Assembly: GCA_947478785.1 (NCBI GenBank)
Contig: CANJXI010000007.1
Coordinates: forward strand, 1 to 64,000
Length of the DNA stretch: 64,000 nucleotides
DNA from: Caulobacteraceae bacterium
GTDB lineage: Bacteria > Pseudomonadota > Alphaproteobacteria > Caulobacterales > Caulobacteraceae
Direction of reading: 5' to 3'
Under the pieces are notes generated by a model that was not told the origin of the DNA, made no database searches, and worked only from the letters and a program-made list of their open reading frames with translations. Positions 24,798-32,881 of the stretch are shown here, in pieces. The translations under genes were made by a program, and so were the position numbers. Every line of letters begins with the position of its first letter. Position 1 is the stretch's first letter.

Positions 24798-24868
24798 AAC
24801 GGCCCCAGCGACGCCGGCCGCGACTCGACTACTCTTGAGGATGGCCCGTTCCGCCCTGCCGTTCGGCG

Positions 24869-25834
24869 TTACTTCTTGAGAAGCAACAGCCCCCGGTCGG
24901 AGGGTACCGATCTTATGGGGAGCATCAAGGACAGACGCGCCATGACCGCGCGCGGATCGTCCAGGACGATCACCCCGGTGATCGGGATCGCGCCCAGTTC
25001 CGGATCGCCGATCTCGGTCTGCTCGACGAACTGCCGGTTGAGGTCGGCCACCACCACGGAAAGCGCCTGGTTGCGGTAGACCAGCCGCCCTATCCGCCAG
25101 CCGAACGCCTCCTGCGGATCGACCACGCGCAGGTCCTCCACGCCGGTGGCGCCGACGGCCAGTCGCTGGCCCGGGGTGAGCAGATAGTCGTGGCCCGTTG
25201 CGACGCCAGGCCGCACCTCCACCTTGCCCCGCGCCACGGTGACCGTGAGCTCGCCCTGGCGGCTGCGGACATCGAACTGGGTCCCGACGACCCGCACCGT
25301 CCGGCCGGCCGCGGCGACGGTGAACGGCCGGGCCTTGTCCGGCGCCACATCGAAGATCGCCTCACCCTCGGCCATCACCACCTTCCGCTCCGAGCGGACG
25401 AAGCTCACCTTCAGGCGGGTCTCGGCGTTGAGGTCGATGACCGAGCCGTCCTCGAGCCGCACCCGCTGGTGCTGACCCTTGCCGGTGACGAAGCTCTGGC
25501 TGGCCGTTTGCGACAGGACGCCCGGAAGGATCGCGATCGCCAGGCCGGCGGCGATGGCCAGGCCGCCGATTCCCGTGACCCAGCGCCGGCTGAGCGGGCG
25601 CGGGCGGTCTGCCTGGCGGGCCAGTTCGGCGGTGACCTCCTCGGCCCCAGCCGCGTATTCATGCCAGACGCCGAGCGACTGGACATAGGCTGAGCGGTTG
25701 GCCGGCGCGGCCGCCAGCCAGGCCTCGAACGCCAGGCCGTCGTCCTCGCCGACGTCATCGCGCTGCAGGCGCGCAAGCCAGGCGCCGGCCTCGGTGACGG
25801 CCCGGTCTTCCTGTTGCTCCGCAATGCTGGTCAT
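24869..25834 (-). CDS. FecR-family transmembrane sigma regulator
   Basis: A 321-residue anti-sigma/signal-relay protein. The N-terminal cytoplasmic DUF4880 domain (about 12-60, AGAWLARLQRDD and FEAWLAAAPANRSAYVQ) binds the ECF sigma factor. A single span at about 90-110 (GLAIAAGLAIAILPGVL) crosses the inner membrane. The periplasmic FecR domain follows (about 120-225, RVRLEDGSVIDLNAETRLKV, EGEAIFDVAPDKARPF, VVGTQFDVR), and a C-terminal STN-like segment contacts the receptor. It lies between the sigma-factor and receptor genes on the same strand, with gaps of about 90 and 70 bases. Confidence 0.92.
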   Translation of the reverse strand: MTSIAEQQEDRAVTEAGAWLARLQRDDVGEDDGLAFEAWLAAAPANRSAYVQSLGVWHEYAAGAEEVTAELARQADRPRPLSRRWVTGIGGLAIAAGLAIAILPGVLSQTASQSFVTGKGQHQRVRLEDGSVIDLNAETRLKVSFVRSERKVVMAEGEAIFDVAPDKARPFTVAAAGRTVRVVGTQFDVRSRQGELTVTVARGKVEVRPGVATGHDYLLTPGQRLAVGATGVEDLRVVDPQEAFGWRIGRLVYRNQALSVVVADLNRQFVEQTEIGDPELGAIPITGVIVLDDPRAVMARLSLMLPIRSVPSDRGLLLLKK

Positions 25835-25925
25835 CGGCTTGCCTGCTGCGCCCAGGGCGCTGAACAGGAACTGAGACGGCGCCGAATCGCCCGCCCCCTA
25901 GGTGTAACGAAAGATTCACCGACGC

Positions 25926-26471
25926 TCATGACCGCAGCCTCTGCGCAAGCTGCTTGATCGCGGCGGCGATATGGGCCTCGACCATCTTGCGCGAGATGCC
26001 CATGGCCTCGGCGGTCTGGGCCTGGCTCAGCCCCTCCAGCTTGTGCAGCCGGAACGCCCGGCCCATCTGCGGCGGCAGGGCCTGGGTCGCCTCGGCCAGC
26101 AGCCGCACCCGTTCCCTGGCCAGGATCTGCTCGTCGGCGGCCGGCTCCTCATGGACGTCCTCGCCGCCCAGGATCGCCCGCGTGTCCAGCCGCCACTGGG
26201 CGTTGCGCCGCGAGCCGCGCTGCTCGCTGCGCACCTGGTCGATCAGCAGATTGGAGGCCATGCGGTAGAGCAGCGCCGTGGGCGAACGCACCTCGGCGCC
26301 GGCGTCGAGCGTCGCGAGCTTCAGGTACAGGTCCTGGACCAGGTCCTCGGCGGCGGCCATGGAGCGCGTGCGGGCCGCCAGAAACAGCAGCAGGTTCTCC
26401 CGCTTCTCCAGGAAGGCGCGGAGCAGCGGGCTGTCTTCCCCTCGCCTCCCTGACGGCTCCGACGACGCCAA
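25926..26471 (-). CDS. ECF RNA polymerase sigma factor, FecI-like
   Basis: A 181-residue ECF sigma factor. Region 2 is ENLLLFLAARTRSMAAAEDL with VQDLYLKLATLD next to it; region 2.4 lies in LLYRMASNLLIDQVRSEQR; region 4 is LPPQMGRAFRLHKLEGLSQA with the helix-turn-helix TAEAMGISRKMVEAHIAAAI. The start is set at TTG (26471) because a strong GGGGGAG stands six bases upstream; the frame is open further but lacks a ribosome site nearer the sigma domain. It should be held or activated by the adjacent FecR and drive the receptor gene, giving substrate-induced uptake. Confidence 0.9.
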   Translation of the reverse strand: MASSEPSGRRGEDSPLLRAFLEKRENLLLFLAARTRSMAAAEDLVQDLYLKLATLDAGAEVRSPTALLYRMASNLLIDQVRSEQRGSRRNAQWRLDTRAILGGEDVHEEPAADEQILARERVRLLAEATQALPPQMGRAFRLHKLEGLSQAQTAEAMGISRKMVEAHIAAAIKQLAQRLRS

Positions 26472-26589
26472 CGCAAACTCCCCCCGGATGTTGCGGCGAA
26501 CCTGAGGCAAGGCTCCCGGGCAGGCAATAGGCAGTTCTCGCGTCCTGACGGATTGGCGAACGGGACGGGAGCGGGCAAGCTCCGCCGCC

Positions 26590-26787
26590 ATGCCTGACGA
26601 ACGCAAAGCCGACCGATTCGCGGTGCGCCCCGACGCGACGGGCTGGACGGTCTTCGAACTGTGGACCGGCAATCCCGCGGTGATCGCCACCGTCCCCCAG
26701 ACCGGCCTGTCCGAAGACGACGCCCGGCACACCGCGGGCGTGCTCAACAGCCAGGCCCGGCGCGGCGATTCCTCGATGCGCCGCTAA
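26590..26787 (+). CDS. Small hypothetical protein
   Basis: A 65-residue acidic-to-basic soluble protein (MPDERKADRFAVRPDATGWT at the start, then VFELWTGNPAVIATVPQTGL and DDARHTAGVLNSQ). The pattern of a Trp-rich beta hairpin (GWTVFELWTG) followed by a helix with ADxLN-like spacing is common in small conserved alphaproteobacterial proteins of unknown function. It is divergent from the sigma-factor gene and overlaps the stop of the convergent Nudix gene by four bases. No strong ribosome site. Function unknown. Confidence 0.55.
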   Translation: MPDERKADRFAVRPDATGWTVFELWTGNPAVIATVPQTGLSEDDARHTAGVLNSQARRGDSSMRR

Positions 26788-27410
26788 TTCCGCGTGAAAG
26801 CGGGCTGGCCGACGTCGTCCAGGCGGCTCGCCCGGCCGTGCAGCGCCACTTCCCGGAACTGCCAGAGCCAGGCCGCCGTGGGCGCATTGATCCACTGGCC
26901 GCGCACCCGCATCTGCAGGATCTGCTTGTCGCTGTCGCCGTGCGTCAGGCGACGGGGGGACTGCGGATGGTCGAGCTCGGCCAGCGGAATGCGCCAGGCC
27001 CGATGGACCTCCACAGGATCGGGGACAAGCTTCAGCACGTTATCCGACCAGAACACCACCGGGGTCACCCGGTGTCCCGCCAGGGTCTGGAAGTCGTCCA
27101 GGCGGCCCACGGCCGCGTCACGGCCGAGGGTCACCCCGAGTTCCTCGAAGGTCTCGCGCCGGGCGGCATCGAACATGTCCTCGCCGGGCTCGAAGTTGCC
27201 CCCTGGCAGGGCGAAGTTGCCGGCGTTGCGGCGCATGGTCAGCGCCCGGCGGGTCAGGAGGAAGGTGGCGCGGCCGCGAAACGGCGAGACCACGATTGCC
27301 ACGGCGGCCTGCCGCAGGCCCGCGGGGTCGATCTCCCGGCGGGGAAACGCCGCAAGGTTGGCCGCGATGCGGGTCTTCAGCCCGGCGTAGTCAGGAGGGG
27401 TCACGGCCAT
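26784..27410 (-). CDS. Nudix hydrolase, CoA pyrophosphatase-like (NudL type)
   Basis: A 208-residue Nudix protein. The upstream LLTRRALTMRRNAGNFALPGG resembles the NudL signature LLTxRxxxLRxHxGQVxFPGG that marks coenzyme A pyrophosphatases, with His and Gln replaced (quoted core: RRALTMRRNAGNFALPGG). The Nudix box follows at once: GNFEPGEDMFDAARRETFEE then LGV. CoA diphosphatases cleave CoA to 4'-phosphopantetheine and 3',5'-ADP; the changed residues leave specificity open. Two ATGs (27410, 27419) are possible, and the inner one is closer to the conserved region. It is flanked by the convergent small gene and by a co-directional sterol-desaturase-family gene. Confidence 0.83.
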   Translation of the reverse strand: MAVTPPDYAGLKTRIAANLAAFPRREIDPAGLRQAAVAIVVSPFRGRATFLLTRRALTMRRNAGNFALPGGNFEPGEDMFDAARRETFEELGVTLGRDAAVGRLDDFQTLAGHRVTPVVFWSDNVLKLVPDPVEVHRAWRIPLAELDHPQSPRRLTHGDSDKQILQMRVRGQWINAPTAAWLWQFREVALHGRASRLDDVGQPAFTRN

Positions 27411-27486
27411 TGCGCCCATCCTACATGGGCGCCCGGGCAGGGCCACGAAAAACCCCGCCGCGCCCGGTGGCCCAGCCGCATGGATG

Positions 27487-28296
27487 TCACGCGCGGGGGC
27501 CGAGGCCGAGCGGGCGCAGCAGCTGCTCGGCCATGGTGTCCGGCTGCGGCGCGTCCACGCCATAGGCGGCCGGCCAGTGGCGCGGCAGGTAGTGGGTGCC
27601 GAACAGCCGGTCGACCATGGGAAACAGCGCCGCGTAGTTATGGTCCCGGTTCTCGCAGGCGGTGTGGTGCCAATGGTGGAAGGCCGGCGTCGAGACCAAC
27701 TGTTCCAGCAGGCCCAGCCGCCAGCGCACATTGGCGTGCACGAAGAAACCCCAGATCGTGCCGAAGATGGCGATCCAGGCGGCGAGGCCCAGGCCCTGGG
27801 GCGTCGGCTGGACCAGGCCAAGGACATAGAGCGGGGTGAGCGCGCAGAACTTCTCGAACACCTGGTCCACCGGATGGGCGCGGGAGCTGATCAGCCAGTC
27901 CACGTGGTCCGGCGCGTGGTGAAGGACATGGAAGCGCCAGAGCGGGGGAACCTCGTGGCACAGGCGGTGGCCCCAGTAGCCGCCGATCTCGCTGACCAGC
28001 AGGCCGGCCGCCAGCCTGGCCCAGATGGGCAGCCCGGCCGCCGCCGATACATAGGCTTCGGGCGTCACCTGGCGCAGACCCGCGGCCAGCAGCCCGAAGG
28101 GCGGCGCCAGGATGGCCACCGGCAGCAGGCTGTTCAGGAAGTAGAAGCCGATATCGGCCGGCGCGTGGCGCAGCCGCCCACTCTGCCGGCGAAGCGCGAA
28201 GACCCGCTCCAGCGGTGCGAAGATCGCGGCCAGCAGGCCAAGCCATACCGCCAGCCGCAGGACCGCCAGGGCGAAGTCGGAGAGGCTTCCCATCAT
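27487..28296 (-). CDS. Sterol desaturase / fatty-acid hydroxylase family protein
   Basis: A 269-residue integral membrane di-iron enzyme. Four to five spans carry the histidine clusters of the superfamily: HRLCHE (about 109-114), HVLHHAPDHVDW (about 122-133) and HHWHHTACENRDHNY (about 213-227). Length and clusters match bacterial members related to fatty-acid and carotenoid hydroxylases. The substrate (sterol, hopanoid, carotenoid or ornithine-lipid chain) cannot be told from sequence. Ends 76 bases before the Nudix gene on the same strand; the PEP-CTERM gene lies 52 bases upstream in the opposite direction of reading order, also on the minus strand. Confidence 0.87.
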   Translation of the reverse strand: MMGSLSDFALAVLRLAVWLGLLAAIFAPLERVFALRRQSGRLRHAPADIGFYFLNSLLPVAILAPPFGLLAAGLRQVTPEAYVSAAAGLPIWARLAAGLLVSEIGGYWGHRLCHEVPPLWRFHVLHHAPDHVDWLISSRAHPVDQVFEKFCALTPLYVLGLVQPTPQGLGLAAWIAIFGTIWGFFVHANVRWRLGLLEQLVSTPAFHHWHHTACENRDHNYAALFPMVDRLFGTHYLPRHWPAAYGVDAPQPDTMAEQLLRPLGLGPRA

Positions 28297-28348
28297 GCGG
28301 CCGTCATCGCGCCTGGCCGCTCAAATGGGAAGCGGAAGAACGTCCCGC

Positions 28349-29161
28349 TCAGGCGGCCGCGACACGCCGGCGGCGGCGGAGCGCCACGCCCAGCCCCGCG
28401 AAACCCATCAGCATCAGCGCCCAGACGCCCGGCTCCGGAACCCGGGTCAGCGAGACACCGTCCAGGAACGCGACCGGCGGCAGGTTTCCGGCCGGCGAGC
28501 CCACCGCCAGGAACGAGAGGACCTGGCTGGTGGTGTGGGCGGTGAAATTGAAGCTCACCTGATGCCAGCCGGAGAAGTCGCCGGGCAGGTTCTGCGTCGG
28601 GCTGCCGATCGGGTGGCTGTTGAAGAAGGTGGAGGTGGCGAACGCGTCGCCGCCGAACGTGCCGGTCAGCTGGCTGGTCTGGTAGCCGGTGCGGTTGGAG
28701 AGCTCGCCCGCCGCCCACCAGAAGCTCAGCAGGTAGGACTGGCCGACCGTCAGCCCGCCTACGGTCTGTTGCAGGGGGCTCGTGAAGGTGGGATCGGCGT
28801 CCAGCACCACGAACGCGCCGCCGCCCGCCCGGGCCGTGAAGTTGCTGTTCGGGTGCTGGTCCTCGCCCGGATACCGCGAGACGGCGTTGCCGGACGTGGC
28901 CGTGGCCCCGTCAAAGAAATAGAGGTTGTAGCCGTTGGTATGGTCCGGGGCGACCGAGGGCGACGACCATCCGGTGATGGCGCCGTCGTAGAGGAAATGG
29001 GAATCGATCTCGGCGCCAACATAGGCCAGGCCCGTGCGCGCCTCGATCCCGAGCGCCGGCAGGGTGTTGGTGCTGAACTCGCCGTTGACGATCAGGTTGG
29101 CCGCCTGGGCCTGCCCGGCCATGGCCAGCACCGCGGCCGCGATCATCAGTTTCGTGCGCAT
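28349..29161 (-). CDS. PEPxxWA-CTERM sorting-domain protein (second)
   Basis: A 270-residue secreted protein. Signal peptide RTKLMIAAAVLAMAGQAQA with cleavage before ANLIVNGEFS. The body is a beta-rich galactose-binding-like (jelly-roll) domain typical of PEP-CTERM proteins, with NLIVNGEF at the N-terminus, LQQTVGGLTVGQSYLLSFWW in the centre and VAFLDGVSLTRVPEPGVWAL leading into the sorting signal, hydrophobic helix and RRRRR tail. The family is surface-anchored via an exosortase; the ligand is unknown. Two adjacent ATGs exist; the second (29161) is preferred because GGGGGA is six bases away rather than three. The pair of PEP-CTERM genes is not linked to an exosortase here. Confidence 0.87.
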   Translation of the reverse strand: MRTKLMIAAAVLAMAGQAQAANLIVNGEFSTNTLPALGIEARTGLAYVGAEIDSHFLYDGAITGWSSPSVAPDHTNGYNLYFFDGATATSGNAVSRYPGEDQHPNSNFTARAGGGAFVVLDADPTFTSPLQQTVGGLTVGQSYLLSFWWAAGELSNRTGYQTSQLTGTFGGDAFATSTFFNSHPIGSPTQNLPGDFSGWHQVSFNFTAHTTSQVLSFLAVGSPAGNLPPVAFLDGVSLTRVPEPGVWALMLMGFAGLGVALRRRRRVAAA

Positions 29162-29365
29162 CATCTTTCCCCCGAAAGCCAAGTTTGGAATTAACCATGA
29201 TGGGGGGGCCGCACATCCGGATTCTCCTCATAGGGGAATCTGCGCGTCACGGGGCGCACGGAGGTCGATGCGGCTATGCCCGCCCGCCCGGGAGCGGTCA
29301 GCGAGGCTGATCGGGGAGATGTAGCCCACCCGCCTTCAGCCAGGGCCTGGGCCCCTGGCTCCGCC

Positions 29366-29974
29366 CTACCCCACGGCCTTGGCGTAGGCGGCCAGGGCGG
29401 CGGCCATCTCGCGGGTGCGGGGCTGGACGGGCGGCGGACCGGCGGCGGCGGCCGGCGTCTGGCCCGCCAGGCGCGCCTGGGCGTCGTCCGACAGGGTGAC
29501 GCTGTCGGGGCGGCGGGGCGGCGGAACGTCGGCGGCCTTGGCGGCGTCGACGTCGGATTGCAGACGCGCCCGGTAGGCCCCGACGCTGGCCGGCTGCTCA
29601 CCCGCCTGGCCGCCCTGCATGAAAGCGACGATCTGCTGGTCGGCGCCATCCAGGTCGTCGAACGCCTTGAGCGCGCGGATCTCCGGGGCGGGCGGCACCG
29701 CCTCGGGGCCGGCCCAGGCGGCGCGCGTATAGGCGTCCAGGGTGGCGTGGACCCGGCGGCCGAAGGGTGATTCGGTAAGCGCCTGGGCGATCGACGTCCG
29801 CTCGCCACCCTGCGCGGCGCGCCAGCGGCCCGCCAGGGCACCATAGGCGTCCAGCTGGGCGCCCAAGGTGGCGCTGTTGGTGGGCTTGGCCATCACGGCC
29901 AGCGCGGCGGTCAGGCCGCCTGGGCCACCGGACACCGCCGCGGCCGCCGCGGAGCCAATTTCCGCAACACTCAT
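29366..29974 (-). CDS. Hypothetical Ala/Pro-rich protein
   Basis: A 202-residue soluble protein with no recognised domain. The N-terminal third is Ala/Gly-rich (MSVAEIGSAAAAAVSGGPGG) with possible helices, the centre has helical charged stretches (PEIRALKAFDDLDGADQQIV), and the C-terminal part is Pro-rich (AAAAGPPPVQPRT) before a last helix. No signal peptide or membrane span. The general pattern recalls small flagellar or secretion-associated proteins, but nothing specific supports that. Start ATG at 29974. It stands alone between a PEP-CTERM gene and a zinc-ribbon gene. Function unknown. Confidence 0.65.
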   Translation of the reverse strand: MSVAEIGSAAAAAVSGGPGGLTAALAVMAKPTNSATLGAQLDAYGALAGRWRAAQGGERTSIAQALTESPFGRRVHATLDAYTRAAWAGPEAVPPAPEIRALKAFDDLDGADQQIVAFMQGGQAGEQPASVGAYRARLQSDVDAAKAADVPPPRRPDSVTLSDDAQARLAGQTPAAAAGPPPVQPRTREMAAALAAYAKAVG

Positions 29975-30216
29975 TGGGCTTCACGATCCACACGGCTTCA
30001 TGCCCCGAAGGCCGTGAATTCCGGGTCAACGAAGGTGCTTAACGAGTCCCTGACGCCCCCGGCGGACGCCTTCCGGAACGCGGAAACCCCAGCGTCGGGC
30101 GCTCGCCGCCAGGGCCGCGGCGTAAGAAAGAATCACCTCGGCGCGTTGACAGACGCGGGAGCGGCGGCCATGCGTCGCTCCCACCGCGCCGGCCAGGCGC
30201 GCTTCGGAGCATGGAG

Positions 30217-30495
30217 ATGAGCGATCGGCCGAAGCGGGCGATCCTGAGCCTCAAGAATCCACCGCCCAAGCCGAAGCCGGTCGAGCGATGGAAATGCAAG
30301 CCCTGCGGCGAGACCTTCGAGGTCTCCCCGGAGCTCGCCGACGAGGACGCCGTGCGCTGTCCTGCGTGCAACGCCCGGCTGGGCCGCGCGCGCCAGTTCC
30401 GCGAGGAGACGCCCGAGGGTGGCGGCATGCGGGCCCGCCGCGTCGCCGACGCGCCGGTTCCCCCGCCGCCGATCCCCGTCATCAAGCAGCGCTGA
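30217..30495 (+). CDS. Small zinc-ribbon protein
   Basis: A 92-residue protein with a basic, Pro-rich head (AILSLKNPPPKPKPVERW) and one zinc ribbon, CKPCGETFEVSPELADEDAV then CPAC, with Cys pairs about 20 residues apart. The tail is basic and Pro-rich (VPPPPIPVIKQR). It resembles short regulatory or nucleic-acid-binding ribbon proteins of alphaproteobacteria of unknown function. The ATG at 30217 is chosen over 30211 because GGAG is then seven bases upstream rather than one. The 240 bases before it hold no other gene. Convergent with the NHL-repeat gene. Confidence 0.75.
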   Translation: MSDRPKRAILSLKNPPPKPKPVERWKCKPCGETFEVSPELADEDAVRCPACNARLGRARQFREETPEGGGMRARRVADAPVPPPPIPVIKQR

Positions 30496-30501
30496 CCGCG
30501 C

Positions 30502-31548
30502 TCAGCCCAGGCCGACGTACTTCATCAGCCTGAGGCCATAGGTGCAGGCTAGCAGCAGGTCGCCGTTGGGCTCGATGGCGAAGCGGTGCAGCAGGCCCTG
30601 CTCGGCCGGGCGGTTGTCTTCGCCCTCCCATGCCGGCTTGGTGCTGACCCAGCCGAGCACGGCGAAGCTTGCCAGGTCGATGGTCCAGACGCGGTTGTTG
30701 GAGCCGTCCGCCACCAGGATGAACTTGCCGTCGTGGGTGAACACCAGGTCGAAGGCCGAGCCGTGGGATCCGGTGCCGGGCGCGATCACCGCCTCGCGCA
30801 GGAACCGCGCGCCGCCCGGGATCAGCTCGAACTCCTGGACCCGGCCCTTCAGGCGGTCGCAGACATAGATGTGGCCGTCGGGGCCAGCGGCGACCTTGTG
30901 GACGGGACTGCCGTAGGTCTCGTCCTCGGACACCGTGGACGGCTTCTTGCCATAGGCGCCCCACATCCGGGTGAAGGCGCCGGTGTCGGAATTGAAGGCG
31001 ATGACCCGGTGGTTGCCGTAGCCGTCGGAGACGAAGACCTCGCGGGTCTTGATGTTGTGGTAGCAGGAGGTCGGCCGGTCGAGGAACTGGGTGTCGTCGT
31101 CATCGCCGATGCGGCCGCGCTGGCCGATCCGCAGCAGGAGCTCTCCGGTCGGCGAGAACTTCAGCACCGCGCCGTCGCCCTCCGCCCAGCCGAACAGCCA
31201 CAGATTGCCCTCGCCATCGCAATCCAGCCCGTCGTTGCCGGCCGGCCATTGCGACACGCCGTCGACGGCGGGCACGTGGTCGTCGCCGCCCCAGGCCTCG
31301 ATGAACTCGCCGCTCGGGCTGAATCGGGCCACCGGCCCCAGACGGTCGGCGATGTCGTCGCCCGGACCGAGCTGCCAGTTGGGCTGATGCAGGACATAGA
31401 GGTCGCCGGTCAGCCCCCGCGTCACCGCGATCACCGGGCCGAACGATTTTCCGGCCGGCAGCCGCAGGGGATAGGGCTCGACCTTTGGCGAAAACCGCGG
31501 GCGGGGCTTCGCGACGGTCTCCGGACGATCCGCTTCAGCCAAGGTCAT
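30502..31548 (-). CDS. NHL-repeat beta-propeller protein
   Basis: A 348-residue six-bladed beta-propeller of the NHL / peptidylglycine alpha-amidating-lyase-like group. Repeating blade motifs are visible: GDLYVLHQPNWQLGPGDDI, GNLWLFGWAEGDGAVLKFSP, EVFVSDGYGNHRVIAFNSDT, GHIYVCDRLKGRVQEFELIP and FILVADGSNNRVWTIDLAS, each ending in an arginine or lysine plus a phi-x-phi strand. A dibasic metal site is suggested by conserved His (CYHNIK, SPVHKV, GSHGSA). No signal peptide was found, so it may be cytoplasmic. Such proteins often lie in aromatic or xenobiotic catabolic loci. Specific role unknown. Confidence 0.82.
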   Translation of the reverse strand: MTLAEADRPETVAKPRPRFSPKVEPYPLRLPAGKSFGPVIAVTRGLTGDLYVLHQPNWQLGPGDDIADRLGPVARFSPSGEFIEAWGGDDHVPAVDGVSQWPAGNDGLDCDGEGNLWLFGWAEGDGAVLKFSPTGELLLRIGQRGRIGDDDDTQFLDRPTSCYHNIKTREVFVSDGYGNHRVIAFNSDTGAFTRMWGAYGKKPSTVSEDETYGSPVHKVAAGPDGHIYVCDRLKGRVQEFELIPGGARFLREAVIAPGTGSHGSAFDLVFTHDGKFILVADGSNNRVWTIDLASFAVLGWVSTKPAWEGEDNRPAEQGLLHRFAIEPNGDLLLACTYGLRLMKYVGLG

Positions 31549-31633
31549 TCACGCCTCCCTGCGTTAGGTTTCGAACACTAAACGCCGCCTATTGGAGGTT
31601 TGCAATTGGCCCGTGCCGGCGTCCGCCGCCGCC

Positions 31634-31771
31634 CTAGACCGGCGTGTAGCCCCGCACGACGAGCAGGACGAGAAGCGCCAGCGCCCCCAGCGCGAAGGCG
31701 CTGCTGCCCGCCAGCAGGCATTTGGCCCAGACCGAGGCGGTGGGCTTTGGAGGCGCGCTTGGCTTGGTCAT
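31634..31771 (-). CDS. 45-residue single-span membrane protein
   Basis: This short frame begins with ATG at 31771, preceded by GAGGAGC about eleven bases upstream. It reads MTKPSAPPKPTASVWAKCLL, continues with a span rich in Ala, Leu and Val (AFALGALALLVLLVV), and ends RGYTPV. A Pro/Lys head and one transmembrane helix suggest a small inner-membrane protein. The codon bias (G/C in third positions) matches neighbouring genes. It lies between the NHL-repeat gene (same strand, 85 bases downstream) and the divergent SDR gene. No function can be assigned. Confidence 0.6.
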   Translation of the reverse strand: MTKPSAPPKPTASVWAKCLLAGSSAFALGALALLVLLVVRGYTPV

Positions 31772-31946
31772 GTCCGCAACGCTCCTCAAAGGCGCCGGCG
31801 GGAGGTTGCCGGCGCCGGCGCTGAACTCGCGATGAACGGTCCTGTCAGCAAACCCGCGTGCGATGGGACATGGCCCTTGCCCGCGCCGCCGGTCGATGGA
31901 CCTATGGGGCCGGGAATCCAGGAAGCCCCAGCGAAAAGGGACGTGA

Positions 31947-32810
31947 ATGACAACGGACAGGACTGTATTGCGCGGCGGCGTCGCCGTGGTGACCGGAGGC
32001 GCCGGGCGGGGCGCGGGGCTCGGCCAGGGCCTTGTGCGCAGGCTGGCGGCCCAGGGGATGCGCGTGGCGATCCTCGACGTCGATCACGCGGCCGCCGAGG
32101 CGCTCGCCGCCGAGCTGCGGGCCGAGGGCCGTGAGGCGATCGCCTGCGCCGCCAACGTCCTGGACCACGCAACGCTGCGGGCCGCGGCCGACCAGGTCCG
32201 GACGACATACGGGGCCTGCAACGTGCTCTGCGCCCACGTGGGCGGCAGCGCCATGGGACCCGCTGAATCCATGACCCCCGATCAATGGCGGGAAGGATTC
32301 GAACTGATGGTCGTTGGCACGATGGCCACCGTCCAGGCCTTCCTGCCGCTGATGCGCGAGACCAAGGGACTGCGGCGAATCACCATCACCGCCTCGGCCG
32401 CGGCCCTGCAGCCGGGCCGCTTCCAGGGCCCCTACCGGGTCGCCAAGGCCGCGGTCACCTCGCTGGGCGAGACGCTGGACCTCGAGCTCGGCCCCGAGGG
32501 CATCGGGACCACGGTGATCTTCCCCAGCGGCATGATGTCCCCGCCCCGCGCCGATGGCCTGGAACCGGTCCAGCTGCACCCGGACATGATGTCCCACATG
32601 ACGGCGATCGCCGCGGAGATGGCCGCCTACCCCTCCGACATCACCACCGGCGACGCGGCCGCCGAGCCGGTGATCGACGCCATCGTCCAGGGCCGGCCCT
32701 ACGTCATCACCCACGGCCTGTCCGTTGATAAGGGCTATCAACGGCGCCGCGAGGCCATGGACGAGGCCTTCGCCGAACTCGCCCGGCGCGACCACCTGCC
32801 GGGCGGCTGA
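31947..32810 (+). CDS. SDR-family oxidoreductase
   Basis: A 287-residue short-chain dehydrogenase/reductase. The nucleotide-binding motif TGGAGRGAGLGQGLVRRLA (residues about 16-34) is a variant of TGxxxGxG. LDVDH at the end of strand 2 suggests NAD(H) preference. The catalytic Ser lies in ITITASAAAL and the YxxxK motif is YRVAKAAVTSLGETL. The C-terminal part is slightly longer than in classical SDRs. It opens a plus-strand pair with the GPH transporter 71 bases downstream and is likely part of the catabolic region described in the summary. Substrate unknown. Confidence 0.88.
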   Translation: MTTDRTVLRGGVAVVTGGAGRGAGLGQGLVRRLAAQGMRVAILDVDHAAAEALAAELRAEGREAIACAANVLDHATLRAAADQVRTTYGACNVLCAHVGGSAMGPAESMTPDQWREGFELMVVGTMATVQAFLPLMRETKGLRRITITASAAALQPGRFQGPYRVAKAAVTSLGETLDLELGPEGIGTTVIFPSGMMSPPRADGLEPVQLHPDMMSHMTAIAAEMAAYPSDITTGDAAAEPVIDAIVQGRPYVITHGLSVDKGYQRRREAMDEAFAELARRDHLPGG

Positions 32811-32881
32811 GCGCCCCGGCGCTCGGCCAGGATGACGAAACCGCGCCCGGCGAGAGGCGCGGTCGCAAGAGGGGGGAGACG

